Part shown: piece after piece, positions 51,702 to 61,764 of the stretch | Numbering within the stretch: position 1 is the stretch's first letter | Layout of the letters: the number at the start of each line of letters is the position of its first letter | Source: Triglochin maritima | Lineage: Eukaryota > Streptophyta > Magnoliopsida > Alismatales > Juncaginaceae | DNA length: 64,000 nt | Assembly (NCBI GenBank): GCA_963682175.1 | Contig: OY821772.1 | Span: 15,616,743 to 15,680,742 of the forward strand | Direction: 5' to 3' | Translations under genes and position numbers: made by a program | Notes under the pieces: model-generated | Told to the model about the DNA's origin: nothing | Seen by the model: the letters and a program-made list of their open reading frames with translations, nothing else | The model's database searches: none

Positions 51702-53929
51702 CTAGGGTTTTCCCAGAAACCTAATCCAACGTCAAAAGGGTTTTCCAGCAAACCAAACTAACACCAAATCCATTGGAAGTGAGTGCTCCTTTGATATGCA
51801 GTTAGTTAAGCTCCATAGTCTACCCTCCTCTCTCGTTGGAGCGTTGGGTGGATTATGTCTAGTCAGGGTCCTTCGATTTTGTAATCTTCATCATCGCTGG
51901 TGTAATGATCATTGTAGTGTTGGAAGACCATTTTTTCATGATGTAAACGAACTGAAATGGCATTGGATGTAGGAGTAGGAAATGCAGGGAACACCAAAAT
52001 TTGACCGATGATTAGAGGAATTTATAGACCCCTTAAGGTTGTACTTAAATGTTGTGTCCAATCAAATTAAGATGTACTCAAGTGATATGTCTATTTTATG
52101 TCTTTGGTGCGACTTTCAATTTCTTGGATTTTTTGCAACATTTTTTTCATTGGATTTAAAGCACCAATCTGTCCTTTAAACTGATGTTTGTCCATTAAAC
52201 ATTAAAGGGCAATTTTTTAGGGCAGGCATATCCAATTAAGGACTGATGCATCCTTTAAGGCACGAGTCTGTCTTTGAAACTCTAATGGGTCCTTAAATGA
52301 CAAGCCTTCGCTCAAACGGAAACCTATGTCCTTTAAAGCACAATGCTAAACTTTAAACCTCATGTGTGTCCATTAAACCTCAAGTTTATCCTTTAAAGAA
52401 TGAGTATGTTGCTTTATGAGAGATTTCGGTCGCCAAGATTTGTTTGGTGATTCACTCATTCCCTCATTGGTGGTCCGTGTAGCACATTCCGATGAACCAA
52501 AATTGGTTCGGTCAACCTCTTACCTGTATGGTTTAAATTTCTTTAAGTTTCCACTCTCAAACATTATGATTTGTGAAGGTAAAGGAAAAGTGTACATCGA
52601 TTCCAGTTTCCAAGGAGTGCACAGATATCCAGTTCTTTTAAAGGACCCTTAAACTAACGACTAAATTTCGTAGCCCGTCGACCGACCGCAACCTCTTAAA
52701 TCCTCCGAAATGTGTGAACAGTGAATTCCAAATTCACATATGGAATTTGGGAACGGACGTCCATGAAGTAGTGAATGGGGTTGTTTCACTTGTTTGGGCA
52801 CTGAATCCATGCCCAATTTTCCCTTTCGTCGGAAAGCATCTAAAACCAATCATATGTGGTCGCCCAAACCCATTTCGGTCACCCAAACCCCTAACTAGAA
52901 TTTTACTCGTGTGAATTTCATGTAGCAATCACATGAATTTGGTTGTTGAATTCGTTGAGCGAAAATTTTCCATTTCGGTCGCCTGAAAATTATGGTTGTT
53001 TGGGAATTGAGAAAACAAAATCTCTTATTAATATATGTCAAAACGTGGGCAAACGGTCAGACCATTTTTCACTATTTTCAACTTTACCAAATTTTGGATT
53101 GATATCCAACAAAATTTAGGCTTTGGGGTTTTAACAAATTCATATGTTATAATGTTGCGGATCACATTATATCATGTAATATATTATCATATATATTGTC
53201 AAAACATTGTACCCCATAATATATACATCTCATATTTAATTGTTATTCTAACCATGTCATTATTATGACATATTGATTTATTATTTTACCACATGTATAT
53301 TATTTCATAACACATGAAACTTAATACATCATAGAAATATAAAATCACATCTCTTGTTTCCCAATTTTGTGGTGTGACCTATAGGAGTATCTAAGTTATG
53401 TTGGCAATGATATTAAACATTTAATATCACAAACTATAAGCGGTATCTAGCTACACATTATATTTACCCAAATAACAAAGATATTTTTTTACTCGAATAG
53501 AACACAATCAATTTAGTGATATGTACTATCTCACTTGTGTCTATCCCTGGTCTCATGATATTACGAATATTATACAAAGTAGGAATGTGTCATCTTGAAA
53601 ATATATGAAAGTACGAGTATTGAATATATGAAAGAAAATATTCTCCATTTCATATATTCATATTGTTAAAATATTTATAGAGCTACAATATCCTTTAACC
53701 AACATGACAATCTTATCTCGGTAATTAATGTTCCATGTTAATTACCATGATTGTGAATTTCTTTTGATTTATGCAAATCATTATATTTTAGAGCTCTACA
53801 GTTAAGGACACAGAGCCTCTTCCTTAACACATCCAAAAGACGAATATATTAATCAAGGAACAAAATGTTTGTACATTCAATTCTTAATAAAATAAATGTA
53901 AAAGAATACTTTTAGAACACACATTCTTT
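51702..53929. other. Unassigned region holding the long dispersed repeat and a probable C4 3' LTR
   Basis: 51990-52640 is the uninterrupted copy of the dispersed repeat seen in pieces at 41100-41385 and 44256-44640. 52640-53000 has several TTTCGGTCGCC and GTCGACCGACC motifs. 53000-53930 is AT-rich; 53380-53460 has a palindromic 'gatattaaacatttaatatc'. On the minus strand it follows C4 and may be its 3' LTR, but I could not place the ends. No host gene was recognised. Confidence 0.4.
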
Positions 53930-54037
53930 TCAATCTTCCACTTGTAATCAAATACATTCACATACATTCACAATGTACATACATTCACATACATTCACAA
54001 TGTACAAAACTTTAATAACTAGGGTAACCCTCTTATC

Positions 54038-54501
54038 TTACTCATCAAGCCACTCTACATGGTTCTTCAAACCCATGGACTCGAAGTGCATTTTGCCTTT
54101 GGCTTGAGATAAGGGTTTGGTGAATGGATCAGCTGTGTTGCTTTTTGTGTCCACACATAATAAATTTATTTTTCCTTCGTCGATGAAATCATGGTTGACA
54201 AAGTACTTGTGATCCATGTACTTCACCTTGTGATGGGATTTAGGGTCCTTGATTTTTGAGATAGATGCGTTATTGTCGCAAACAGCTCTATGGGTCCCTC
54301 ACTTGAGGGAACTACTCCAAGATCTTCAAAGAACTTCTTAATCCACACTCCTTCCTTGCTCGCTTCAGAGACAACCATCACTTCAAAAGTGGTGGTTGAG
54401 TCGGTCGTAGTGGTCTGTTTCCAGCTACGCCAACTCACGACTCCACCAATCAAAATAAAGACATATCCTAATTGAGACCTCGTATCGTGTGGATCACTCA
54501 T
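54038..54501 (-). pseudogene. C4 RNase H
   Basis: Readable as HDTRSQLGYVFILIGG, VVSWRSWKQTT, then SEASKEGVWIKKFFEDLG and, after a frame change near 54225, YFVNHDFIDEGKI with TADPFTKPLSQ close to the end. These are the standard landmarks of copia RNase H. The DxDW block is replaced (SDPHDTR) and the TxEAEY motif is altered, so it is inactive. Confidence 0.85.
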
Positions 54502-54549
54502 GAAACTCGCATCTAAGTAGCTCTTGGCAGCCAGCTCCCTTTGTCCTCC

Positions 54550-54860
54550 TTAAACAAGAAACTTATCTTTGGTCTGATTAAGGTACATCAGAATATTATT
54601 GACCGCAGTCCAATGATCCGGACCTACGTTGGATTGGTGACAACTTGTCACGCTTAGAGAATACGAGACATCGGGTCTTGTGCAGGTCATCGCGTACATG
54701 ATCAATCCTATTGTGGAAGCATAAAGAACGCCTTTCATGTACTTTAAGTCTTTACACTATATTACAGGCTGAGACTTCTTGAGTTGCATACCCATACGAA
54801 TTGGTGCATTGCCATTTTTGGAGTTGTTCATATTAAACATTTCCAAGACCTTGTCAATGT
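54550..54860 (-). pseudogene. C4 RT C-terminal part and connection
   Basis: GLIMYAMTCTRPDVSYSLSV is the copia block just downstream of the polymerase, preceded by the degenerate PIRMGMQLKKSQPVI. The frame runs into C3 at 54861 and is continued on the far side at 59027 (VNENT..., SRRLIRLSQ). Confidence 0.85.
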
Positions 54861-55236
54861 TGTTGGCTTTTTGGGCTTAATCTATGTTTTGATAATTTAA
54901 TTAACCTAATCTTAATTATGATCATGTAGAGTAGCACACATATTTGATTGCATATATGTTGCTTTGTGCTAACCTCTACAGGTGATCAAGACTCAAGGCA
55001 GAAAGGAAAACAAATCAAGACATGTGATCAAGCTCATTTGAAGACATGTATTTTGTATTTCTTTGAGTCTTTAGGAACTTGTGTATTTTGAGCATACTTG
55101 ATCTAAAATCAACTTAAACACACACTAGGTTCCATATAGAAGTCACACACAAAATGTCACATTATTTGGACTTCAATAGATCACCCAAACTTATACCGGA
55201 AAACACTAAACCAGAACCCTAACTGTCTGCCCACAT

Positions 55237-55730
55237 TCGGTCGACCGCAATAGGCCGTTCGGTTGACCGGATGATCAAGTATTCTGTTTTGTGTTTCCCT
55301 GTCTGTTTTCGGTCGACCGCACCATCTCTTTCGGTCGACCATTTGAACTTAATTTTCCGACCGTTACTTTTGTCGTATATACCCAACAGTCGTATTCGTA
55401 TTAAACCAAAAATACCCCAAATACATTTCTTGTATCGGTCGACCGAGAACCATGATCGGTCGACCGTTTGTCCATCTCTTGACAAACCCGAATCTCCTGT
55501 TGAAAAACGGTCGACTGTTAGACCTGTTTCGGTCGACCGAATATCTATTTGTTTGTCAACCCCAAAGTGCCTGGTACAAATCGGTCGACCGTTTCCCTTT
55601 AGGTGTTCGACCGATCACTTAAGTGTACCTAAGTCGTAGCGTTGGGCGGTCGACCGTTGCTTAACCGGTCGACCGAACTTAGTGCAAAACTGCCTAACGG
55701 TTGACCGTTCATCCCGATCCGGTTGATCGA
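55237..55730. repeat. Palindrome array in C3 5' LTR (paired CGGTCGACCG)
   Basis: Fourteen sites with cores at about 55241, 55263, 55313, 55335, 55439, 55460, 55511, 55533, 55585, 55607, 55650, 55669, 55701 and 55723. Successive gaps are 22, 50, 22, 104, 21, 51, 22, 52, 22, 43, 19, 32 and 22. Sites come in pairs about 22 bp apart, and pairs recur about every 72-74 bp in much of the array. The consensus is TTCGGTCGACCGAA; decayed copies mostly change one half. Confidence 0.9.
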
Positions 55731-55825
55731 TTTCATCCAGAATTGGGTCCTGCAGGTTCTGTTTTGTGTAATCACACATCAACTCATACCCAATCAATCC
55801 CAATGGCTCTATTCTCTCTAATGCC

Positions 55826-55832
55826 TATATAA
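55826..55832 (+). promoter_or_regulatory. C3 5' LTR TATA box
   Basis: TATATAA within CCTATATAAGG, about 100 bp downstream of the last palindrome. Likely core promoter. Confidence 0.65.
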
Positions 55833-56361
55833 GGAGTTGTAAAACACATTTTCACAGAACTCTCCCACTACAAACTTGTCCCAAACATTAGAGAGAATCC
55901 CAAAAACTCAAAGCCTCCAATTTCCACACTTTAGTCTCAATCCCAATCTTTCTCAAGTGTGCTCAAGTTAGAGAGTGCATACCACTCAAGTTCTCAGTTG
56001 TAATAGAAGCAAGGACCTCGGTGAAAGCCCGAAGTGTTCCTCTCGGATTGTGAGAGAAAAAAGTCAAGCTTGCGAGGTTGTTCGTGGAGTTTGTTTTCTA
56101 AAAGGCGTTCTCTCCTGGCCCGGAACAGGGAGTGGATAGTGAAGACGCGAGCGGAGCTCGAAGTGTCGAGCGGAGCTTGCAAGAGAGGATGTAGGCGGTG
56201 GCCGAACCTCTGTAAAAACCCCCGGCGTCCATTGTGGTTTGCATATTTCTTACTTGCTCGTTTAGTTGTTTAAATTCTGCTGCATATAACTCGATCGTTA
56301 AGCGAGTAGGTGATTAGATTAAAAGTGATTAGTGGACCCATAACCCACACGATCCAACATT

Positions 56362-56374
56362 TGGTATCAGAGCC
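56362..56374 (+). promoter_or_regulatory. C3 primer binding site (initiator tRNA-Met)
   Basis: TGGTATCAGAGCC, the perfect copia consensus, two bases after the LTR end. Confidence 0.95.
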
Positions 56375-56410
56375 TTGTTCGTTAATTTTGTTCTTAACCG
56401 ATAAATTAAC

Positions 56411-57579
56411 ATGGCTCTTAATGCATCCACACCTTTAGAATCTTGTAAACCACCATACTTTGATGGAAATAATTTTGTTTCATGGAAAAGTAAAATGATG
56501 TCATTTATTAAATCCATGAACATTAACATGTGGTTTATGATTCAAACTCCATATGAATAAGCATAGATGTCATATTAGTAAATGGAGTTTAGAAGATGAG
56601 AAAAATGCATCCCTAAATGCTAAGGCTATGAATGTCATATTTTGTGCATTAGGAGATGAACTTTTTAATCTTGTTTGCTCATATGATAGTGCTCATTCTA
56701 TATGGCAAACATTAGAAAAGAATTTTGGTGAAGGAGATTCACCAACCGGGAAGAAGGGAGAAGCAAATCCGAAGGATGTAGCTCAAGCAAAGAAAATGGA
56801 GATTAACTCAACATCTTCATCATCATCAAGCTCATCCGATGGAGAAAGTGAAGATGAGGTATCTTCTAGCTCTTCTTCAAGTAGTAGTTCAAAAGATAAT
56901 GCCCATGATTTTAATGAACTACAAAATGCATTTCAAAGATTATTTGAAAAATATAAAGAACTTCACAAGACTAATCAAGTAGCGAATGAGCAAATCCATG
57001 ATCTTAAATGTCAAAATGCATCTATCTTAGATGATAAAGTTGATTTGCTTGCTAAAATTGAAGTTCTAACTTTAGAGAATGCATGCTTGAAGGAAGAAAA
57101 TGTAAATGTTAAAAATACCTCATCTCATGCAATTGATAGTCATATGCTAGAAATTGATACTAATGACTTGATTATTAAACTTGATAAATCTCATTTAGAA
57201 AGCAAGCAATTATTACATGACTTGAATGGCATGAATGAAAAGGTTGCAAAGTTAGAGATTCACATGCTTAACATGAATGCAAAGCATACATTTATGATTA
57301 AAAATCTAAATTGCTTAAATGAATCTCTAGCAACTAAAAACAGTGAACTTAATGCCTTAAATGAAAATTTGTCAAATAAATTGCATAAGTTCACACATGG
57401 CAATAAAAAAAATTTATATTAAAAACATTCCTATTCAAATTAATGTTAAACATAATTTTGCCAGGAAAAAGAAAGTAAGTGTAGAGGTACCAAAATCAAC
57501 TTGGATTTGGGTACCAAAAGCTAAACTTAATGGACCCAAGCAAAAATGGGTACCAAAGTCTACACTTGTAGGAGCTTGA
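56411..57579 (+). pseudogene. C3 gag, lacking a zinc knuckle
   Basis: Gag begins at 56411 with MALNASTPLESCKPPYFDGN and FVSWKSKMMSFI, then shifts frame near 56553. The second frame (56553-57422) reads WSLEDEKNASLNAKAMNVIF and SAHSIWQTLEKNFGEG (UBN2-type capsid start). It then jumps to GKKGEANPKDVAQAKK, skipping the rest of the capsid and the CCHC knuckle. A Ser-rich acidic stretch (about 56810-56900) and a long coiled coil (Leu/Lys/Glu/Asn, to 57415) follow. A last shift leads to two WVPK motifs (WIWVPKAKLNGPK, QKWVPKSTLVGA) and a stop at 57577-57579. It would be an RNA-packaging protein without nucleocapsid. C1 ends at the same residues. Confidence 0.85.
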
Positions 57580-58195
57580 AGAGGAGATTGGTGGTGACCG
57601 GGTGAGCCAAAGCGTCGAATTCGAATCCGGTTGCATCACCAAGTCAAGATTGGAGCTAATTCAAGACTCAAGTTGGTATAAATTTCTATCATCTACAATT
57701 CATGTTAAATTAGCTCTAGTCTAGTTTATGTGCTTAAATGTCATACATTTAGAGTTTAATTCATTGCAAATCATTAACCCTATTCATTACAAATCATTTA
57801 TCACATCCATTGATTATAAATGTCAAATTTTAAATGGATGTTAGAATAAGGCCTAAGTTGAAACTTAAATGAAATTAACTTGAATCATATTCATAGTTTT
57901 CATCTAGCCTTATCGATAGTGAGAGCTTAAATGTTATATCTTTTATTAGTGTAATGAAGTGCAAAATTTAGGGGGAGCAACTTCATTACAAGACATCCAA
58001 ATTCTATGCTTAAAGACATAATTATTTTTGTTTTTGATGGATGTTAAAGGGGGAGAGATAATTAAGGGGGTAACTTGGAATTTGGCATAAAATTGAACAA
58101 AAACTATGCACATCCATAGGGGGAGCATTAATATGCATAGTTTACATACACAAATTCCATGTATTAAGATATAGTTAAGATATAGGTTGCCATCA
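57580..58195 (+). other. C3 3' region without pol
   Basis: About 615 bp, AT-rich, no domain. It has extra internal G-rich runs, 'ttagggggagcaac' (57968), 'aagggggagag' (58049) and 'ataagggggtaac' (58062), resembling duplicated polypurine tracts. It is collinear with C1 2831-3383. Confidence 0.75.
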
Positions 58196-58211
58196 TAAAA
58201 AAGGGGGAGAT
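58196..58211 (+). promoter_or_regulatory. C3 polypurine tract
   Basis: ATAAAAAAGGGGGAGAT directly before the LTR start TGTTGG at 58212. Confidence 0.9.
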
Positions 58212-59021
58212 TGTTGGCTTTTTGGCCTTAATCTATGTTTTGATGATTTAATTAACCTAATCTTAATTATGATCATGTAGAGTAGCACACATATTGCATT
58301 GCATATATGTTGCTTTGTGCTAACCTCTACAGGTGATCAAGACTCAAGGAAGAAAGAAAAACAAGTCAAGACATGTAATCAAGCTCATTTGAAGACATGT
58401 ATTTTGTATTTCTTTGAGTCTTTAGGAACTTGTGTATTTTGAGCATACTTGATCTAAAATCAACTTAAACACACACTAGGTTCCTTATATAAGTCACACA
58501 CAAAATTTCACATTATTTGGACTTCAATAGATCACCACAACTTAGACCGGAAAACACTAAACCGGAACCCTAACTGTCTGCCCACATTCGGTCGACCGCA
58601 ACAGGCCGTTCGGTCGACTAAATGATCAAGTATTTTGTTTTGTGTTTCCCTGTCTGTTTTCGGTCGACCGCACCATCTCTTTCAGTCGACCGTTTGAACT
58701 TAATTTTCCGACCGTTACTTTTGTCGTAATACCCAACGGTCGTATTCGTATTTAACCAAAAATACCCCAAATACATTTCTTGTATCGGTCGACCGAGAAC
58801 CATAAAGACGGAGCGGAGCTCGAAGTGTCGAGCGGAGCTTGCAAGAGAGGACGTAGGCGGTGGCCGAACCTCTGTAAAAACCCCCGGCGTCCATTGTGGT
58901 TTGCATATTTCTTACTTTCTCGTTTAGTTGTTTAAATTCCGCTGCATATAACTCGATCGATAAAACGAGTAGGTGATTAGATTAAAAGTTCTAGTGGACC
59001 CATAACCCACACGATCCAACA
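58212..59021 (+). repeat. C3 3' LTR with 690-bp internal deletion
   Basis: 810 bp. It matches 54861-55455, then jumps at about 58803 ('gagaaccat' to 'aagacggagcggagctcg') to the equivalent of 56142-56359. The deletion removes about ten of the fourteen palindromes and the TATA box. The rest is nearly identical to the 5' LTR. Confidence 0.92.
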
Positions 59022-59026
59022 AATGT

Positions 59027-59464
59027 ATTTTCATTGACTTAGGCGAATGAGTCTACGAGATCTATCTCTATATATCTTGATTCCCAAGATGTATTGAGCC
59101 TCACCCATGTCTTTCATTGAAAATGCATATTTCAATGAACTTCTTGTTTGCTCCAGCAAGGGGATATGATTTCCCATGAGGAGTATGTCAACGACATAGA
59201 AGATCAGAAACACTATGTGACTCCCACTAACCTTCTTGTATATACAAAAAAAATCTTGCTTTAAACGAAGTTAATCATTTTGACTTCTTCGTCAAAGCAT
59301 TTGTTCCAACTCCTCGATGCTTGCTTCAATCCATAAATGGATCGTTTAAGCTTGCATACTTTCTCACTATTCTTTGGATCTTCAAAACTTTGAGGTTGTA
59401 CCACATACACATCCTCCTCCAAGTTCCCATTAAGGAACATTGTTTTGAAATACATTTTTGCCAT
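59027..59464 (-). pseudogene. C4 RT N-terminal part with mutated active site
   Basis: FLNGNLEEDVYVVQPQSFED, KVCKLKRSIYGLKQASRSW and later SMKDMGEAQYILGIKIYRDR are standard copia RT blocks. The catalytic YVDD reads YVVD (in FYVVDILLMGN), so the first active-site Asp is Val. A frame break lies near 59260. Confidence 0.88.
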
Positions 59465-60421
59465 ATTTCATAACCGTGAAATGCGGCAACAGTGAGCATA
59501 ATCCGAATAGATTTGAACATGGCAATCGGTGAAAAAATTTCATCATAGTCAATTCCCTAAATTTGATTGAAACCTTTTGCTACAAGTCTTGCTTTGTAGA
59601 TTGTCAAGTTCCCATCTATGTCCATCTTCTTCTTAGAAACCTATTTGTTTTGAACGACTTTCTTTCCTTGAGGAAGGTCAACCAAGTCTCATACTTGATT
59701 GTCATACATGGATTGTACTTCGGATTCCATGGCTATAAATCATAGTTTGGAGTCTTTTCTTTCCAGTGCTTCATCAAAGGTTGAGGGATCATTGGTATCA
59801 AGTGCCATGATCTCGTGAAGTTCCAAATGCATATCGGGCTTCTTTCTCTCCCTCGTTGACCTTCGAAGTTCTATTGGTTCTATGTATTCATTTTGAACAT
59901 CTTCAACTTCTTCAATATTTTTTAACGGAATTTGTTCGTTCTCAATTCATGAACTAACACTAGGTAGGGATGATTGAGTTTCAGTCACAATTGCTTGTGA
60001 GGGTTGCTCTCTTATACTCCCACTAACCAAAGGAACCTCGGTCTGGCCTTTATGATCTTGAATGTTATCATTCACATCAGGATCTTGCAAAATATTTGAG
60101 TTTCCTCAAGCACAATTCTACTCCCACTACTTTTTATTCTTTCAAGAAACTCTTTCTCTAAGAACACGACATCCCCCTCGACAATCACTTGATTGAAGGT
60201 TTTATGCCAAAAGTAGTATCATCTTGTTTCACAAGGATAACCTGTAAAGAAGTGTTTATCCACCTTTGCTTGAAGTTTGGTCGACATCAATCTTTTGTTG
60301 TAGGCCTCACAATCCCAAATCTTGAGAAACTTGAGCTTGGGTATTTTACCACTCCAAAGCTCATACAACGATTTCTCTATGGATTAAGATTAATCATTAT
60401 TCAGTGTATAAGCCGCAACTT
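59465..60421 (-). pseudogene. C4 integrase end and INT-RT linker, degenerate
   Basis: No long frame is open. Short fragments of the RT start (QGKKVVQNK-like, near 59640-59680) and of the Ser/Pro/Glu-rich linker are visible on the minus strand. The plus-strand frame at 60189-60425 is an antisense shadow. Confidence 0.55.
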
Positions 60422-60925
60422 CTAGTGCATAACTCCAAAGTAAAGTGGCAATTCAGCTTGACTCATCATTGATCGAACCATGTGGAACAACATCCTATTT
60501 CTACGTTCGGACACACCATTCCACTGAGGTGTACCAGGCGGAGTGAGTTGTGGTATAATAACACACTCCTTTGGGAATGAGTCGAATTCGACACTCAAGT
60601 ACTCACCTCCACGATCGGTTCGTAAAGATTTGATCTTCTTATTGAGTTGGTTCTTTACTTCATTCTTGAATTCTTTGAACTTGTCAAAGGATTTACTTTT
60701 GTTTCTCATTAGATAAATATAACTGTAACAGCTATAATCATCCATGAACGTAATGAAGTACCTATAACCATCTCTTGCACTAGTACTCAATTGACCACAT
60801 ACCTCGTAATGTATCAAATCCAGCAACTCACTTACTCTTCGACCTTTCTTCTTGAAAGGTAGCTTGGTCATTTTGCCCAAAAGGCAAGTTTGCATTCTCC
60901 AATGATTTAAAATGAATAGGACCAA
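60422..60925 (-). pseudogene. C4 integrase
   Basis: Catalytic core of copia integrase: GYRYFITFMDDYSCYSYIYL, SLRTDRGGEYLS (Asp) and GTPQWNGVSERRNR (Glu). The first catalytic position, normally HxDVCGP, reads LIHYEVCGQL, so the Asp is replaced by Glu. The frame stops at 60422 where YFW would be expected (LYFGVMH-stop). Confidence 0.88.
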
Positions 60926-60930
60926 GAAGG

Positions 60931-61263
60931 TTAGCTTCCTGCAATTTTTGATGTGTTTTTATTGATGTGACCAAGGCGATAGTGCCATAAGATTGTATCA
61001 TTCATGTGAGTTGTCTTAAGTCTTTTGTTTTTTATGTTTAAAACTTGTCTATTATTCATTTGAATCAAATAAAGTCTATTTCTTTTGAAAGCACTTGCAT
61101 AGAAAATTTCATTCTTTGATAAAGACAAGCAACAGTTTGAAATATTTATTATAAAGTCATCTATATCTAGCCAAAATACAGATATAATATTCCTTTTAAT
61201 CGAAGGTACATAATAGACGTTCTTTAAACTCAAAATTAGACCACTAGATAAATGAAGATCCAC
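60931..61263 (-). pseudogene. C4 pre-integrase domain (protease C-terminal edge at start)
   Basis: LSLKNVYYVPSIKRNIISV is the end of the protease/start of pre-integrase, and LWHYRLGHINKN is the zinc-binding block. The frame then breaks just before the CxxC pair, of which CLLGKMTK remains in the next frame. The protease itself is deleted at about 61277. Confidence 0.85.
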
Positions 61264-61277
61264 GTAAAGTTTGATGA

Positions 61278-61329
61278 AGATTAGGTTGATTAAATCATCA
61301 AAACATGGATTAAGGCCTAAAAGCCAACA
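61278..61329 (-). repeat. 52-bp LTR-start fragment of C1/C3 type
   Basis: On the minus strand TGTTGGCTTTTAGGCC, then 'ttaatccatgttttgatgattt' in two pieces, joining C4 directly. It matches the first about 50 bases of the C1 LTR (8016-8068). Either a very short LTR relic or the junction of a deletion that removed the rest of an LTR, gag and protease. Confidence 0.7.
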
Positions 61330-61556
61330 ATGTTGTTGTCTTTAAGCTTTTATTATAATAGATGAATATATACATGATATATCATTGGTGCTGATCTGTA
61401 GGATTTTCAGCCACACATTCAGACCAAACCAAACTGTAAAGCAGAACCTGAGACATTGCAGACATATTCAGCCTACCAACTGAGAACTTTTGTATGACAT
61501 GCATAGTGTATGTAGAGTAGCAACACAAACATAGTGTACAACAGCAACGTAGTTTT
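61330..61556. other. Unassigned spacer
   Basis: No gene, LTR or RNA landmark seen. Confidence 0.4.
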
Positions 61557-61692
61557 CACTACAAAAATAGTTTAAGCACTACCTTCAGTTGAACAGCCTT
61601 ACCATTTCAATTTTTTTACAAGTGTACGATTGTTCCTGTTGGGTGGACATATTATAAATTTTAAGATTATGTGTAATAGGTTAACTTATATA

Positions 61693-61708
61693 TGTGTGTG
61701 TGTGTGTG
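61693..61708 (+). repeat. TG microsatellite
   Basis: (TG)8. It is followed by 'acatttttggtatataca', which recurs after the AT run at 61749-61764. Confidence 0.9.
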
Positions 61709-61748
61709 ACATTTTTGGTATATACAATTAAAGGATCCTAGTGTAAAG

Positions 61749-61764
61749 ATATATATATATATAT
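61749..61764 (+). repeat. AT microsatellite
   Basis: (AT)8, then a second copy of the 'gacatttttgg' motif. Confidence 0.9.

Larger units (their letters stand above)
54861..56359 (+). repeat. C3 5' LTR
   Basis: 1499 bp, TGTTGGCTTTTTGG ... GATCCAACA. Palindrome array 55237-55730, then TATATAA at 55826-55832, then the transcribed part. The array therefore lies directly upstream of the core promoter. Confidence 0.95.
54861..59021 (+). mobile_element. C3: complete gag-only Ty1/copia element, TSD AATGT
   Basis: 4161 bp flanked by AATGT at 54856-54860 and 59022-59026. It has a 5' LTR (54861-56359), tRNA-Met primer site (56362-56374), gag (56411-57579), a 3' region without pol, a polypurine tract (58196-58211) and a 3' LTR (58212-59021). 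It sits inside the reverse transcriptase of C4, which reads continuously when C3 is removed. It is the same family as C1 by LTR ends, palindrome array and gag end. Confidence 0.96.
53930..61277 (-). mobile_element. C4: truncated Ty1/copia element, interrupted by C3
   Basis: On the minus strand: pre-integrase region (60931-61263), integrase (60422-60925), degenerate linker (59465-60421), RT (59027-59464 and 54550-54860, split by C3), RNase H (54038-54501), and a purine-rich candidate tract CAAGTGGAAGATTG near 53931-53944. Gag and protease are missing; the element begins abruptly at an LTR fragment near 61278. All domains carry stops or shifts. Confidence 0.8.
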
